Of a DNA stretch of 40,475 nucleotides, positions 23,978 through 31,486 are shown piece by piece. Made by a program: the position numbers and the translations under genes. The stretch spans positions 1 to 40,475 of the forward strand of contig CAKUTL010000011.1 of assembly GCA_934692295.1 (NCBI GenBank), given 5' to 3'. This stretch comes from an uncultured Candidatus Melainabacteria bacterium (GTDB taxonomy: Bacteria > Cyanobacteriota > Vampirovibrionia > Gastranaerophilales > Gastranaerophilaceae). Below the pieces are notes generated by a model that had not been told where the DNA came from, did not search any database, and saw only the letters and a program-made list of their open reading frames with translations. Position 1 is the first letter of the stretch. Each line of letters starts with the position of its first letter.

Positions 23978-24694
23978 ATGGACTTGATAGAAGTAAAGCA
24001 TGCAATAAAGACATACCAAACTGGAGAAGATTCATTCAACGCATTGAATGATGTATCTTTGAATGTTAAAAAGGGTGAGTTCGTTGCAATTATGGGAACT
24101 TCAGGTTCTGGAAAATCAACTTTTATGAATATGTTGGGAACTTTGGATAAGCCTAATTCTGGTTCATATTATCTTGATGGAGAAGATATGCTTCATCTTG
24201 ATTCTGATAGATTGGCAATGGTTAGGTGTGAAAAAATGGGTTTTGTTTTTCAAGGATTCAACCTTATATCTAGAACTTCTGCAATTGATAATGTTATGCT
24301 TCCGATGATTTACAAAGGTATTCCAGAAGAAGAAAGAATTAAGCGTGCGGAGTGGGCATTGGAAATTGTTGGACTTAAAAACAGGGAAGACCACATGCCT
24401 AACCAAATGTCTGGAGGGCAACAACAGCGTGTTGCAATTGCACGTGCAATTGTAAATGATGCTCCTTTGATATTGGCGGATGAACCTACTGGAAATTTGG
24501 ATACTAAAACAAGTATTGAGGTTATGGAATTTTTTGTTAGGTTAAATGAGGAAATGGGTAAAACGATTGTTCTTGTTACTCATGAACCTGACATTGCGGA
24601 ATATACAAAGCGTGTCGTAAAGTTCAAAGATGGAAATATTGTGCTTGATGAACCAAAAGATGTTTGGTTATCTCATAGAACAAGAGAAACATAA
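23978..24694 (+). CDS. MacB/LolD-type ABC transporter ATPase
   Basis: 238 residues. Walker A is GTSGSGKST (40-48), the signature is MSGGQQQR (144-151), Walker B LILADEP (164-170), and the switch His is His202 in VTHEPD. It is of the MacB/LolD/FtsE class that pairs with FtsX-like permeases. The ATPase and permease of MacB are one polypeptide in Escherichia coli but two genes here. It powers the TolC-MacA-type pump or an envelope transport process; the substrate is not evident from sequence. Confidence 0.94.
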   Translation: MDLIEVKHAIKTYQTGEDSFNALNDVSLNVKKGEFVAIMGTSGSGKSTFMNMLGTLDKPNSGSYYLDGEDMLHLDSDRLAMVRCEKMGFVFQGFNLISRTSAIDNVMLPMIYKGIPEEERIKRAEWALEIVGLKNREDHMPNQMSGGQQQRVAIARAIVNDAPLILADEPTGNLDTKTSIEVMEFFVRLNEEMGKTIVLVTHEPDIAEYTKRVVKFKDGNIVLDEPKDVWLSHRTRET

Positions 24695-24744
24695 GATTTT
24701 AGAGAAACTATGTTAATCCCTCTTATTTGAAAAGAAAGGTCATT

Positions 24745-25974
24745 ATGCTAGATTTCAAATCAATATTAAAAATGGCGACAGTGTCATTAAAAATAAATAA
24801 AATGCGTTCAATTCTTACTAGTTTAGGTATAATTATTGGGGTTAGTGCTGTGATAATTATGCTTGCTGTTGGTTCTGGAGCGAGTAAGAAGATTGCAAAA
24901 GATATGGAATCTATGGGTAGTAACCTTTTGATGGTACGTTCTGCTTCTGCAAAATCAGGTGGAGTACGAATGGGAATGGGTACTCGCCCAACTTTGACAA
25001 TGAAGGATGCGGAAGTTATTGAGTCTAAAGCTCGTGGTGTTTTGGCTCTTGCTCCTTATTCTGCGGAATCAAAACAATTGACTTACGGTAACCAAAACTG
25101 GTCAACAACTGTGGGTGGTACAACTCAACCGTATTTTCTTATAAGAAATTACGAAATTGAATCTGGTAGAGGTTTTTTGCCAGAAGATAATAAGAATAGT
25201 ACAAAAGTTGCAATTATTGGTCAAACTGTTTCAACTGAATTATTTGGAGATGTTGACCCGATAGGAAAAACAATTAGAATTGGGAATGTTCCATTCAAAG
25301 TTGTTGGGCTTTTGAAAACAAAAGGTTCAAGTGGAATGGGGCAAGATCAAGATGATTTGGTGTTTATTCCTATTACAACGGCACAGAGAAAAGTTTTTGG
25401 TACAGATTTCCCTGGAACTGTTAGTATGATTGCTGTTAAAGCACAAAATGATGAAGTTTTGAGTTTAGCTCAAGAAGATATAACAGAAATTCTTCAACAT
25501 CGCCACCATATTGGTAAAAATCAAGATAACGATTTTGAAATTAGAAACTTGGCGGAAATGCAAGAAACAATTAAATCAACAACTAAAACAATGTCGCTTT
25601 TATTGGGTGCAATTGCAGGTGTTTCATTGATTGTTGGTGGTATTGGGATTATGAATATAATGCTTGTGTCAGTGACAGAAAGAACAAAAGAAATTGGTAT
25701 CCGTATGGCAATTGGTGCAAAAGCATCTGATATTAGAATTCAATTTTTGATTGAATCATTTATTTTATCTATGGCTGGAGGATTGACAGGAGTCGCTATT
25801 GGAATTTTTGGGGCTTTTCTGATGCATAAATTTGCGGGCATGAATATAGCAATTACCCTGCAATCTATTTTGTTGTCGCTTGGATTTTCTGCCGCAATTG
25901 GTGTTGGATTTGGTTATTATCCGGCATACAAGGCATCTTTGCTTAATCCAATAGATGCTTTGAGGTATGAATAG
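24745..25974 (+). CDS. MacB-type ABC transporter permease
   Basis: The frame is open to a TTG at 24727, but the ATG at 24745 has AAAGG 5 bases upstream and gives 409 residues. A first membrane helix (SILTSLGIIIGVSAVIIMLA) is followed by a large periplasmic MacB_PCD domain (~40-280). Three C-terminal helices follow (LLLGAIAGVSLIVGGIGIMN; FILSMAGGLTGVAIGIFGAF; ILLSLGFSAAIGVGFGYYPA) with the FtsX signature VTERTKEIGIRMAIGA. It ends the operon with the typical PAYKASLLNPIDALRYE. With the preceding ATPase it forms a MacB-like mechanotransmission transporter. Confidence 0.94.
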   Translation: MLDFKSILKMATVSLKINKMRSILTSLGIIIGVSAVIIMLAVGSGASKKIAKDMESMGSNLLMVRSASAKSGGVRMGMGTRPTLTMKDAEVIESKARGVLALAPYSAESKQLTYGNQNWSTTVGGTTQPYFLIRNYEIESGRGFLPEDNKNSTKVAIIGQTVSTELFGDVDPIGKTIRIGNVPFKVVGLLKTKGSSGMGQDQDDLVFIPITTAQRKVFGTDFPGTVSMIAVKAQNDEVLSLAQEDITEILQHRHHIGKNQDNDFEIRNLAEMQETIKSTTKTMSLLLGAIAGVSLIVGGIGIMNIMLVSVTERTKEIGIRMAIGAKASDIRIQFLIESFILSMAGGLTGVAIGIFGAFLMHKFAGMNIAITLQSILLSLGFSAAIGVGFGYYPAYKASLLNPIDALRYE

Positions 25975-26399
25975 TTGAAATGGGACAAGGAAGAAGGAAA
26001 TAAGTTCGTTACAAAAGGTTCTAAGGCACTGAGGCACTAAGTTCTTTACGATTACGTCATTCTGAGGGCTTTAGCCCGAAAGAATCCAGCTTTTAATTTA
26101 TTTTTTTTTTTAATCTCATACTTTAAATTTTTAATGTAGGTTGGGGTTTCTACCCCAACCTGATAGAAAAAATAACAGGATTGCTTCGCATTTGCTCGCA
26201 ATGATAGAGTAATTTTCCCTCGCCCCTTGTGGGAGAGGGAGTCAGGGAGAGGGGTGGAGCTAACCTTGTCCGGTCAGAGATCCTTCGCTCTGCTCAGGAT
26301 GACAATTCAGTTATAGTCCCTGCGTTTAGTAAGAGATTCTTTGTTTCGTTTAGGATGACATAGTTAATGTAGGTTGCCCCAATAAAAAACTTAAAAATC
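25975..26399. other. Gene-free region packed with dispersed palindromic repeats
   Basis: About 425 bases without a supported gene, between the efflux operon and prepilin 2. Elements in order: CGTCATTCTGAG...AGAATCC (26055-26087), a T14 run after 26095, AGGTTGGGG...CCCCAACCT hairpin (26138-26161), AGGATTGCTTCGCATTTGCTCGCAATGA-type hairpin (26178-26204), CCCTCGCCCC...GGGAGAGGGG (26218-26255), GAGATCCTTCGC...CAGGATGACA (26277-26302) and GAGATTCTTTG...AGGATGACA (26333-26360). These resemble widespread bacterial intergenic repeat families and are not coding. Confidence 0.72.
26138..26161. repeat. Palindromic repeat, AGGTTGGGG hairpin
   Basis: A 9-bp perfect stem (AGGTTGGGG with CCCCAACCT) around TTTCTA, preceded by AATGT. 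The same AATGTAGGTT word recurs without its second arm at 26367, and TGTAGGTCGG is at the end of the MITE-like element near 18742, so these belong to one loose repeat group. Confidence 0.65.
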
Positions 26400-26428
26400 T
26401 TGCAAAGAATGTGGCAATCTTTTATAAT
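26400..26428 (+). promoter_or_regulatory. Promoter of prepilin 2
   Basis: TTGCAA (26400-26405), 17 bases, TATAAT (26423-26428), the same elements and spacing as for prepilin 1. The flanks are also similar (AAAG...GCAATC...TTTATAATGAA), showing that the two loci share a promoter unit. Confidence 0.75.
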
Positions 26429-26462
26429 GAAAACAAATAATAAATAGATGAAGGAGCATAAA

Positions 26463-27261
26463 ATGAACAGAATATTAAGAAATGTAACGGGGGGGGGGTA
26501 ACCAACTTTTCAAGCAATCATTAGCTTTTACCCTTGCCGAAGTGTTAATAACTTTAGGTATCATAGGTGTAGTTGCCGCATTGACTATTCCGACTTTAGT
26601 AACTGCATACCAAAAGAAAGTTACGGCTGAACGATTAAAAGAAGTTTATGCTCAAATGATTCAAGCAACAAAATTGTACGAAAGTGAAACTGGTGAAGAT
26701 GTTGCTTTGTATGATACTCAATTATCTCCAAAAGATTTTTTGAATCAATATTTTGTTCCTTATATGAAAGTTATTCAAACTTGTGAAAGTGTTGAACAAT
26801 GTTATCAAAATGAAGTTCCAGTTGCCATTGATAGAAAAACACCATTAATAGTTCGCTATATGCTTGTCTTAGCAAATGGTACGTATGTTGGCGTTTTGTC
26901 TTCTGCTGGAGGTATTACATTTTATATTGATATAAATGGTGCAGGAAAACCTAATAGATCTGGAAGAGATATTTTTAATTTCTTTTTATTTAATGCTGGA
27001 ACAATAGGTAAGCACCCTGGTTGCGAAGGCGTTTTAAATAATATGGTTGCAAATGTGAAGTCTGGATTATATCCTGGCTCATTTGGTTCTTGCTATTATC
27101 CTTTAGCTTTATATAAAAGAGAACAATTGTTAAATCTTAATAGTGGGCTTCATAGAATTTGTAATAAAAAAACAGGACCGGATTTGTTTGCTGGTGATGC
27201 TTGTGCGGCTGTTATTATGAAAGACGGTTGGAAGATTAGCAAAGATTATCCTTGGAATTAG
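26463..27261 (+). CDS. Prepilin-like protein 2, out of frame at a poly-G tract
   Basis: ATG with AAGGAG 7 bases upstream opens MNRILRNVT, then ten G, then TAA at 26499. Nine G would join the pilin frame and give a ~265-residue prepilin with leader ending NQLFKQSLA before FTLAEVLITLGIIGVVAALT. In the pilin frame a TAA at 26485 and no start codon before the GTG at 26542 rule out another start ahead of the signal. The mature part has paired Cys (IQTCESVEQC), the motif FYIDINGAGKPNRSGRDIF and the C-terminal CAAVIMKDGWKISKDYPW shared with prepilin 5. The leader DNA is almost identical to prepilin 1 while the rest diverges. The stop abuts the convergent Fe-S gene with no gap. Confidence 0.83.
26489..26498 (+). 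repeat. Poly-G tract (10 G) in prepilin 2
   Basis: Ten consecutive G at the same codon position as in prepilin 1, inside an otherwise nearly identical leader. Ten is out of frame; nine or twelve would be in frame. Confidence 0.9.
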
Positions 27262-28356
27262 CTATTGGTTAACTTCTGCCATTGATAAAAATTCAAGCAA
27301 GCTGACAACTTTAGTGTTGTTTTTTTCTAAAAATAGTCCTTGTTTTAAACCTAAAATACAAACAGGGCAAGTTGTGATGACATAATCCGCATTTGTTTTT
27401 GCAATATTTTTTGCTTTAATTTGTGATAATTGTTTAGAAAAATTTCTATTTTTTATTCCAAAACTTCCTGCAAAACCACAACATCCATCGTAATCTTCCA
27501 TTTGGATATATTCAACATTTTCGCAATTGTCGATTATTCGTTTGAAAAATTTGTCATTTTTTAAATGGCAAGGTTTGTGGAAGGTTATTTTTATTGGATT
27601 TTTGAATTTGAATTTTAAATTTTTTAGTGCGATTAAATCTCCCCAGTTGTGAATCTTTCCATCAAAATCAATGTTTTCGATGTATTTTGAGTATTCAGAA
27701 ATTGTACTTTGGCAACTTGCACAGTCGGCTAGAAGATAGTCATAATTAAAATTTAGTTTGGAAATATTGTATTTTGCACTTTCAATAAATCTTTCCATTG
27801 CACCTTCTGATAAAAAAGGCAGTCCGCAACAATCGAAATCTGGTGTGATAATTTCGACATCAGAGTTTTTGAAAATTTTAGCCAAATATTTGTCCGTATT
27901 GGGGAATATTTGGTTAACACATCCTTTGAAATATGCAACAGTTGTAGTTTTTTCTTTATTTATGAATTTAGGTCTATAAGGTTTTGAAATGGTTTCGCAA
28001 AGTTTTACAAATGTTCTAAATATAGGTCTAGATAGTAATAAATGAATTAGTTTTCCGCTAAAGGTGTTTTTTGAATATTCATACTTTGCGGTATTTAAAA
28101 TTGTGCAAACATCAATTCCACTGGGGCAAAAATCATCACATTTCCCGCATTTTAGGCACATGTCGATATAAGAATTGATTTTGGGTGATAATTTTAACTC
28201 TCCTTTTGCTACTCCGTGAAGCATTATGAATTTGCCTTTGCTTGCTACGCAATCGTTAGGTTCAAGTTTAAAAAGAGGGCAAGCAATTTCGCATAACCCG
28301 CATTTTGAACATTTATTCAAGTCTTTTTCAAAATCTTTTAATTCTTTCATATTCAA
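27262..28356 (-). CDS. GlcF/GlpC-like Fe-S oxidoreductase subunit
   Basis: 364 residues. Two [4Fe-4S] motifs are at the N-terminus: CSKCGLCEIACP (Cys16, 19, 22, 26) and CLKCGKCDDFCPSG (Cys67, 70, 73, 77). Two cysteine-rich CCG domains follow: CVNQIFPNT...DCCGLPFLSEG and CHLKND...DGCCGFAGSFG. This is the layout of the iron-sulfur subunit of glycolate oxidase (GlcF) or glycerol-3-phosphate dehydrogenase (GlpC). A flavoprotein partner (GlcD type) is not next to it, so the substrate is open. It is convergent with prepilin 2, the two stop codons touching (TAGCTA). Confidence 0.85.
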   Translation of the reverse strand: MNMKELKDFEKDLNKCSKCGLCEIACPLFKLEPNDCVASKGKFIMLHGVAKGELKLSPKINSYIDMCLKCGKCDDFCPSGIDVCTILNTAKYEYSKNTFSGKLIHLLLSRPIFRTFVKLCETISKPYRPKFINKEKTTTVAYFKGCVNQIFPNTDKYLAKIFKNSDVEIITPDFDCCGLPFLSEGAMERFIESAKYNISKLNFNYDYLLADCASCQSTISEYSKYIENIDFDGKIHNWGDLIALKNLKFKFKNPIKITFHKPCHLKNDKFFKRIIDNCENVEYIQMEDYDGCCGFAGSFGIKNRNFSKQLSQIKAKNIAKTNADYVITTCPVCILGLKQGLFLEKNNTKVVSLLEFLSMAEVNQ

Positions 28357-28490
28357 GATATTAGCACAAATGCGTAATAAGATTGTGAAATTTTATGTTA
28401 ACAATCCGTAATATAAGAAAGAAAATATTAAATTTTTTCATAAGAAATGCCGATAAGAATAATATCAAAAGATAAAAAGGGCAAGAAGTT

Positions 28491-28778
28491 ATGGCTGATT
28501 CAAATTTCATGTTTAATAGACCGTTTAAACCTTTTGGGATGAATGTAAAAGTTCCAGAAAGGACAATACAACAAGCTGGCGAAACTTTAGAGGGTATTGT
28601 CAAAGCTCCAGCTGACCCGTTATTTAATTTTTTAGAAGAAAATGAGGGTGTTTTTAATGGTGATGTTGCCTATGAAATTAATAAGACTAATGCCCAAAAT
28701 TTCACGATTGGTTCTGCAATGAGGCTTGAAGATGAAAAGATAAATGGCAGGCATCCAAGTTTTGATATGCACTTTTAA
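28491..28778 (+). CDS. Unrecognised 95-residue protein
   Basis: MADSNFMFNRPFKPFGMNVK begins the protein; AAAAAGGG lies about 9 bases before the ATG. P-F-K-P-F-G near the N-terminus again resembles the P-x-F-G tag of other small proteins here. The middle is amphipathic (RTIQQAGETLEGIVKAPADP). No signal peptide or membrane helix. It has its own terminator and is divergent from the Fe-S gene. No function can be given. Confidence 0.65.
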   Translation: MADSNFMFNRPFKPFGMNVKVPERTIQQAGETLEGIVKAPADPLFNFLEENEGVFNGDVAYEINKTNAQNFTIGSAMRLEDEKINGRHPSFDMHF

Positions 28779-28813
28779 ATTTTAAAATAATTTTCCTCCT
28801 TCTACTACTGTAC

Positions 28814-28855
28814 AAAAAATTCGAGCGTTTAATAGTAAAATGCTCGAATTTTTTT
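28814..28855 (+). terminator. Terminator after the 95-residue protein gene
   Basis: Stem AAATTCGAGC (28817-28826) pairs with GCTCGAATTT (28842-28851) and runs into seven or more T. It isolates the gene at 28491 from prepilin 3. Confidence 0.85.
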
Positions 28856-28856
28856 G

Positions 28857-28885
28857 TTGCAATAAACAGGTAAAAATGATATTCT
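28857..28885 (+). promoter_or_regulatory. Likely promoter of prepilin 3
   Basis: TTGCAA (28857-28862), 17 bases, TATTCT (28880-28885). The -35 word matches prepilins 1 and 2. A second TATAAT at 28891 lies too close to the start codon to be the usual -10 with this -35. Confidence 0.5.
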
Positions 28886-28910
28886 AAAAATATAATGTAA
28901 GGAGTGAAAT

Positions 28911-29974
28911 ATGCTAAAACTTAATCATAGATTGAAAAATCGGGGGGGGGTAACCTCTTAAAGAGCGTTGTAGCTGATGTTTTAGCGGATGGCAACCGCT
29001 TGTTCCATTGTGGAGAAATAAAGTTAAGTCAATGTTATTCTGAACTTGTTTCAGGTTGTCAAGCTGGATGCACAGCAAAATACCCTCTCCTTGAGGAGAG
29101 GGATAAAGTGAGGTGTTTAACTGAACAAGTTCGAAATATTCCTGCCATTGCAAGCAAAGGATCTCTATCCGAACGCATAGGAGAGTTCCCCTCTCCAAGG
29201 GAAGAGGGGTTAGGGGAGAGGGTTCTACCTTTTGCGATGCTTGCTGTTCATGACATAATTAAAAAATGTGCGTTCACACTTGCGGAAGTTCTAATAACAC
29301 TTGGCATAATTGGAGTAGTTGCTGCGATTACTATTCCAATCCTCTCTACAAGAGTTCAAGTTAAGGTACTTGAAAATCAATTTAAAAAAGCTGATGCGAT
29401 GTTCCAACAAGCCCTAAAATCAAGTGTTCAAGAATTGGGTTATAGTGATATTAATGATTTTAATATTCCTGGACGTTATAGTTCATCTTCCTATGAAGAT
29501 TTAAAGTCTGACATTTCTTCCTTAAATTTGGTTTGGTTAAAACAATTCTCTTCTTTCCAAAATTTCCATATAGACGAGGCAAAAAGAAAAAATATAAGAT
29601 ATTATACCTTAACTGGAACTCCGACTTATGATTATTATTATACTATGTCTGGCAGTCGAAATGTTTATATTCTTCAAAATGGAGTTTTAGTTTCAGATTT
29701 ATTTGCTTGCAGTTACGGAACAAATCATCCTGCGGGAGTTTGTTTTATATTTGATACAAATGGTCCTTATAAAGGTCCAAATCGAGTTGGACATGATATT
29801 TTTAGATATTTTTCTGTATATAATGCCTATCCAGATTTTTGTAATCCTAATACAAAAAATTCTGCTAACACAACTAGTTGTTATGACTTCGCTCGAAAAA
29901 ATATAAACCCTAAAGATAATACTTCTCCATACTGGAATATCCTTTTCAAACCTAAAAGTTATTGGGGGTTATAG
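28911..29974 (+). CDS. Prepilin-like protein 3, poly-G tract and repeat-filled leader
   Basis: ATG with AAGGAG 6 bases upstream opens MLKLNHRLKNR, then nine G, and stops at 28959. Ten G would join the long open frame and give ~354 residues. Between the tract and the signal KKCAFTLAEVLITLGIIG lie about 105 codons made largely of intergenic repeat sequence (29035-29222) that happens to be open. An internal ATG at 29237 (MLAVHDIIKKCAFTLAEV) would give a normal 12-residue leader, but its ribosome binding site is poorly spaced, so both readings are possible. The mature part has CFIFDTNGPYKGPNRVGHDI, the shared motif. Poly-G control is less certain here than in loci 1 and 2. Confidence 0.72.
28942..28950 (+). 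repeat. Poly-G tract (9 G) in prepilin 3
   Basis: Nine consecutive G, eleven codons after the ATG. Nine is out of frame with the pilin; ten would be in frame, and eight would stop at once (TAA). Confidence 0.88.
29035..29222. repeat. Dispersed intergenic-type repeats inside the prepilin 3 leader
   Basis: The stretch contains TTATTCTGAACTTGTTTCAG (29035-29054), CCCTCTCCTTGAGGAGAGGG (29083-29102) and CCCCTCTCC...GGGGAGAGGG (29189-29222). They are of the same families as the gene-free repeat cluster at 26.0-26.4 kb and the MITE-like element at 18.6 kb. Here they read through without a stop in the pilin frame. Confidence 0.7.
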
Positions 29975-29981
29975 AGTTAAA

Positions 29982-30009
29982 AAGAGCATAGATTGTGTCC
30001 TATGCTCTT
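29982..30009. terminator. Terminator between prepilin 3 and proC
   Basis: Stem AAGAGCATAG (29982-29991) pairs with CTATGCTCTT (30000-30009). The T run is best on the minus strand, so it mainly serves proC, and it also lies just after the prepilin 3 stop. Confidence 0.8.
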
Positions 30010-30026
30010 GATTCCTTTGTTTAAAT

Positions 30027-30833
30027 TTATTTTCCTAAAGCGTTAGCTTTTTGTGTTGTTTTGTCGATTACATCGTAGAATAATTTGTCAGAATGCCCTT
30101 CTTTCATTTCACAAATTCCCACGAATGTACAACCACCTTTTGTTGCTACGTTATCAATCAGAGTTTGAACAGATGTTTCTCCTCTATTAAAAATCATTTG
30201 AGCTGAGCCTAGAGCTGTTTGAGTTGCTAGGGTTAATGATTTTTCGTAATCAAGACCTAATTTTTCTCCTGCTCTTGCCATGTCTTCAATAACTTGGTAG
30301 AAAAATGCAGGACCAGAACCAGAAATTGCAGTAACAATGTCCATTTGTGATTCTTCAACTGTAATACATTTTCCAAGAGAAGTTAAAAGTCCTTCAATTA
30401 ATTCTAAATCAGAGTCAGTAGCTTTAGAGCCTTTGCAAACTCCAAACATTCCTAATTTTACAAGTGCTGGAGTGTTTGGCATGATTCTTATTACTCTGGT
30501 ATTATTTAGAACGTTTTCAATCTTTTGAGTTGAAACACCAGCTGCAATTGATACTAAAAGAGTTTCTGGTTTTAATTCTGGTTTGATTTCATTTAGAACA
30601 TCTACTACACAGTTTGGCTTTGTTGCAATAAAAACGATGTCAGAAGTCGCAGCAAGAATTTTGTTGTCGTGTAATACCTCAATTCCAAGTCTTTCAGATG
30701 CTTGTTTTGCTATTTCTTCGGTTACTTCTGAACCTTTAATGCTGTAATTTTGACCTTTTTCAGATGCTAAAATTCCGCTAATGATAGCGCTTGCCATTTT
30801 TCCACAGCCAATAAATCCGATATTTCTCTTCAT
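30027..30833 (-). CDS. proC: Pyrroline-5-carboxylate reductase
   Basis: The frame is open to 31025, but that would overlap rpmH and adds 64 non-family residues. The ATG at 30833 (MKRNIGFIGCGKMASAII) fits the family and gives 268 residues. The NAD(P) motif is GFIGCGKMA; RIMPNTPALV and the C-terminal signature ISGSGPAFFYQVIEDMARAG followed by ATQTALGSAQMI are intact. ProC makes L-proline from pyrroline-5-carboxylate with NAD(P)H. It is divergent from rpmH and stands alone. Assignment is secure. Confidence 0.96.
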   Translation of the reverse strand: MKRNIGFIGCGKMASAIISGILASEKGQNYSIKGSEVTEEIAKQASERLGIEVLHDNKILAATSDIVFIATKPNCVVDVLNEIKPELKPETLLVSIAAGVSTQKIENVLNNTRVIRIMPNTPALVKLGMFGVCKGSKATDSDLELIEGLLTSLGKCITVEESQMDIVTAISGSGPAFFYQVIEDMARAGEKLGLDYEKSLTLATQTALGSAQMIFNRGETSVQTLIDNVATKGGCTFVGICEMKEGHSDKLFYDVIDKTTQKANALGK

Positions 30834-30930
30834 AATATTTAACCATTCCCTTCTTATTTGTTGACTATTTGCTTTGTTTCCTGTAACATTTGAATTATAC
30901 GACAAATAAATAGTAAAAGGAAATAAAAAA

Positions 30931-31083
30931 ATGAGACGTACACTAGAAGGAACAAAAAGAAAAAGACAAAACGTAAGCGGATTCAGAGCTAGAATGTCAA
31001 CACCTGGTGGTAGAGAAGTTATCAACAGACGTAGAGCTAGAGGCCGTCATAAATTGTCTATCACAGCTAAAAAACGTGCTTAA
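30931..31083 (+). CDS. rpmH: Large ribosomal subunit protein bL34
   Basis: A 50-residue gene. MRRTLEGTKRKRQNVSGFRA begins it, followed by RMSTPGGREVINRRRARGRH and KLSITAKKRA. This is the highly basic L34 pattern (K-R-x-x-x-x-G-F-R-x-R-M-x-T-x-x-G-R-x-V-x-x-x-R-R-x-K-G-R). AAAAGGAA lies upstream of the ATG. It precedes rnpA by 50 bases, the order conserved in most bacteria near the replication origin. Confidence 0.96.
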   Translation: MRRTLEGTKRKRQNVSGFRARMSTPGGREVINRRRARGRHKLSITAKKRA

Positions 31084-31133
31084 TTGTGCATTTGCTAATC
31101 TCTAGTATTTAATAAGTTTGAGAAAAGCTATAA

Positions 31134-31484
31134 ATGTTACCAAAGCAATATCGTTTAAAAAAAAGATCCGCTTTTAAAGCGACATATAAAGTTAAAAACT
31201 CCTCCCGTATGGGTGGAGTAACTTTGTTTGCGGGTATTTTAAAAAAAGGTGATACCCCAACAAAAGTTGGTTTTGTTGTAAGTAAAAAAGTTCACAAGCG
31301 TGCGGTTAAGCGTAACCGCCTAAAGCGTTTGATGAGAGAAAGTTATCGTCTTTTGTTAAAAGAAGGACAATTAGGTAATTCTCAAAAGTATATGTCTTTA
31401 GTGTTTATGGGTTCTGATAGAGCCTTAGGAAAAAGTTTTGCTGAAATTAAAGCAAGTATTTCGAAAATGTTAGAAAGGATTTAG
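31134..31484 (+). CDS. rnpA: Ribonuclease P protein component
   Basis: 116 residues. The family signature is KVGFVVSKKVHKRAVKRNRL followed by KRLMRESYR, with the N-terminal LPKQYRLKKRSAFKATYK. The basic protein helps the RNase P RNA mature tRNA 5' ends. It follows rpmH, as in most bacteria, but the next gene is not yidD or yidC. Assignment is secure. Confidence 0.95.
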   Translation: MLPKQYRLKKRSAFKATYKVKNSSRMGGVTLFAGILKKGDTPTKVGFVVSKKVHKRAVKRNRLKRLMRESYRLLLKEGQLGNSQKYMSLVFMGSDRALGKSFAEIKASISKMLERI

Positions 31485-31486
31485 CA

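Noticed and set aside
29000..29974. Prepilin 3 starting at the TTG at 29000
   Set aside because: No ribosome binding site is present and the first ~75 residues are repeat-derived. The ATG at 28911 (via the G tract) or at 29237 are better candidates.
30834..31025. 64-residue N-terminal extension of proC
   Set aside because: It overlaps the complementary strand of rpmH and its promoter, has no match to ProC, and the family start MKRNIGFIGCG is at 30833.
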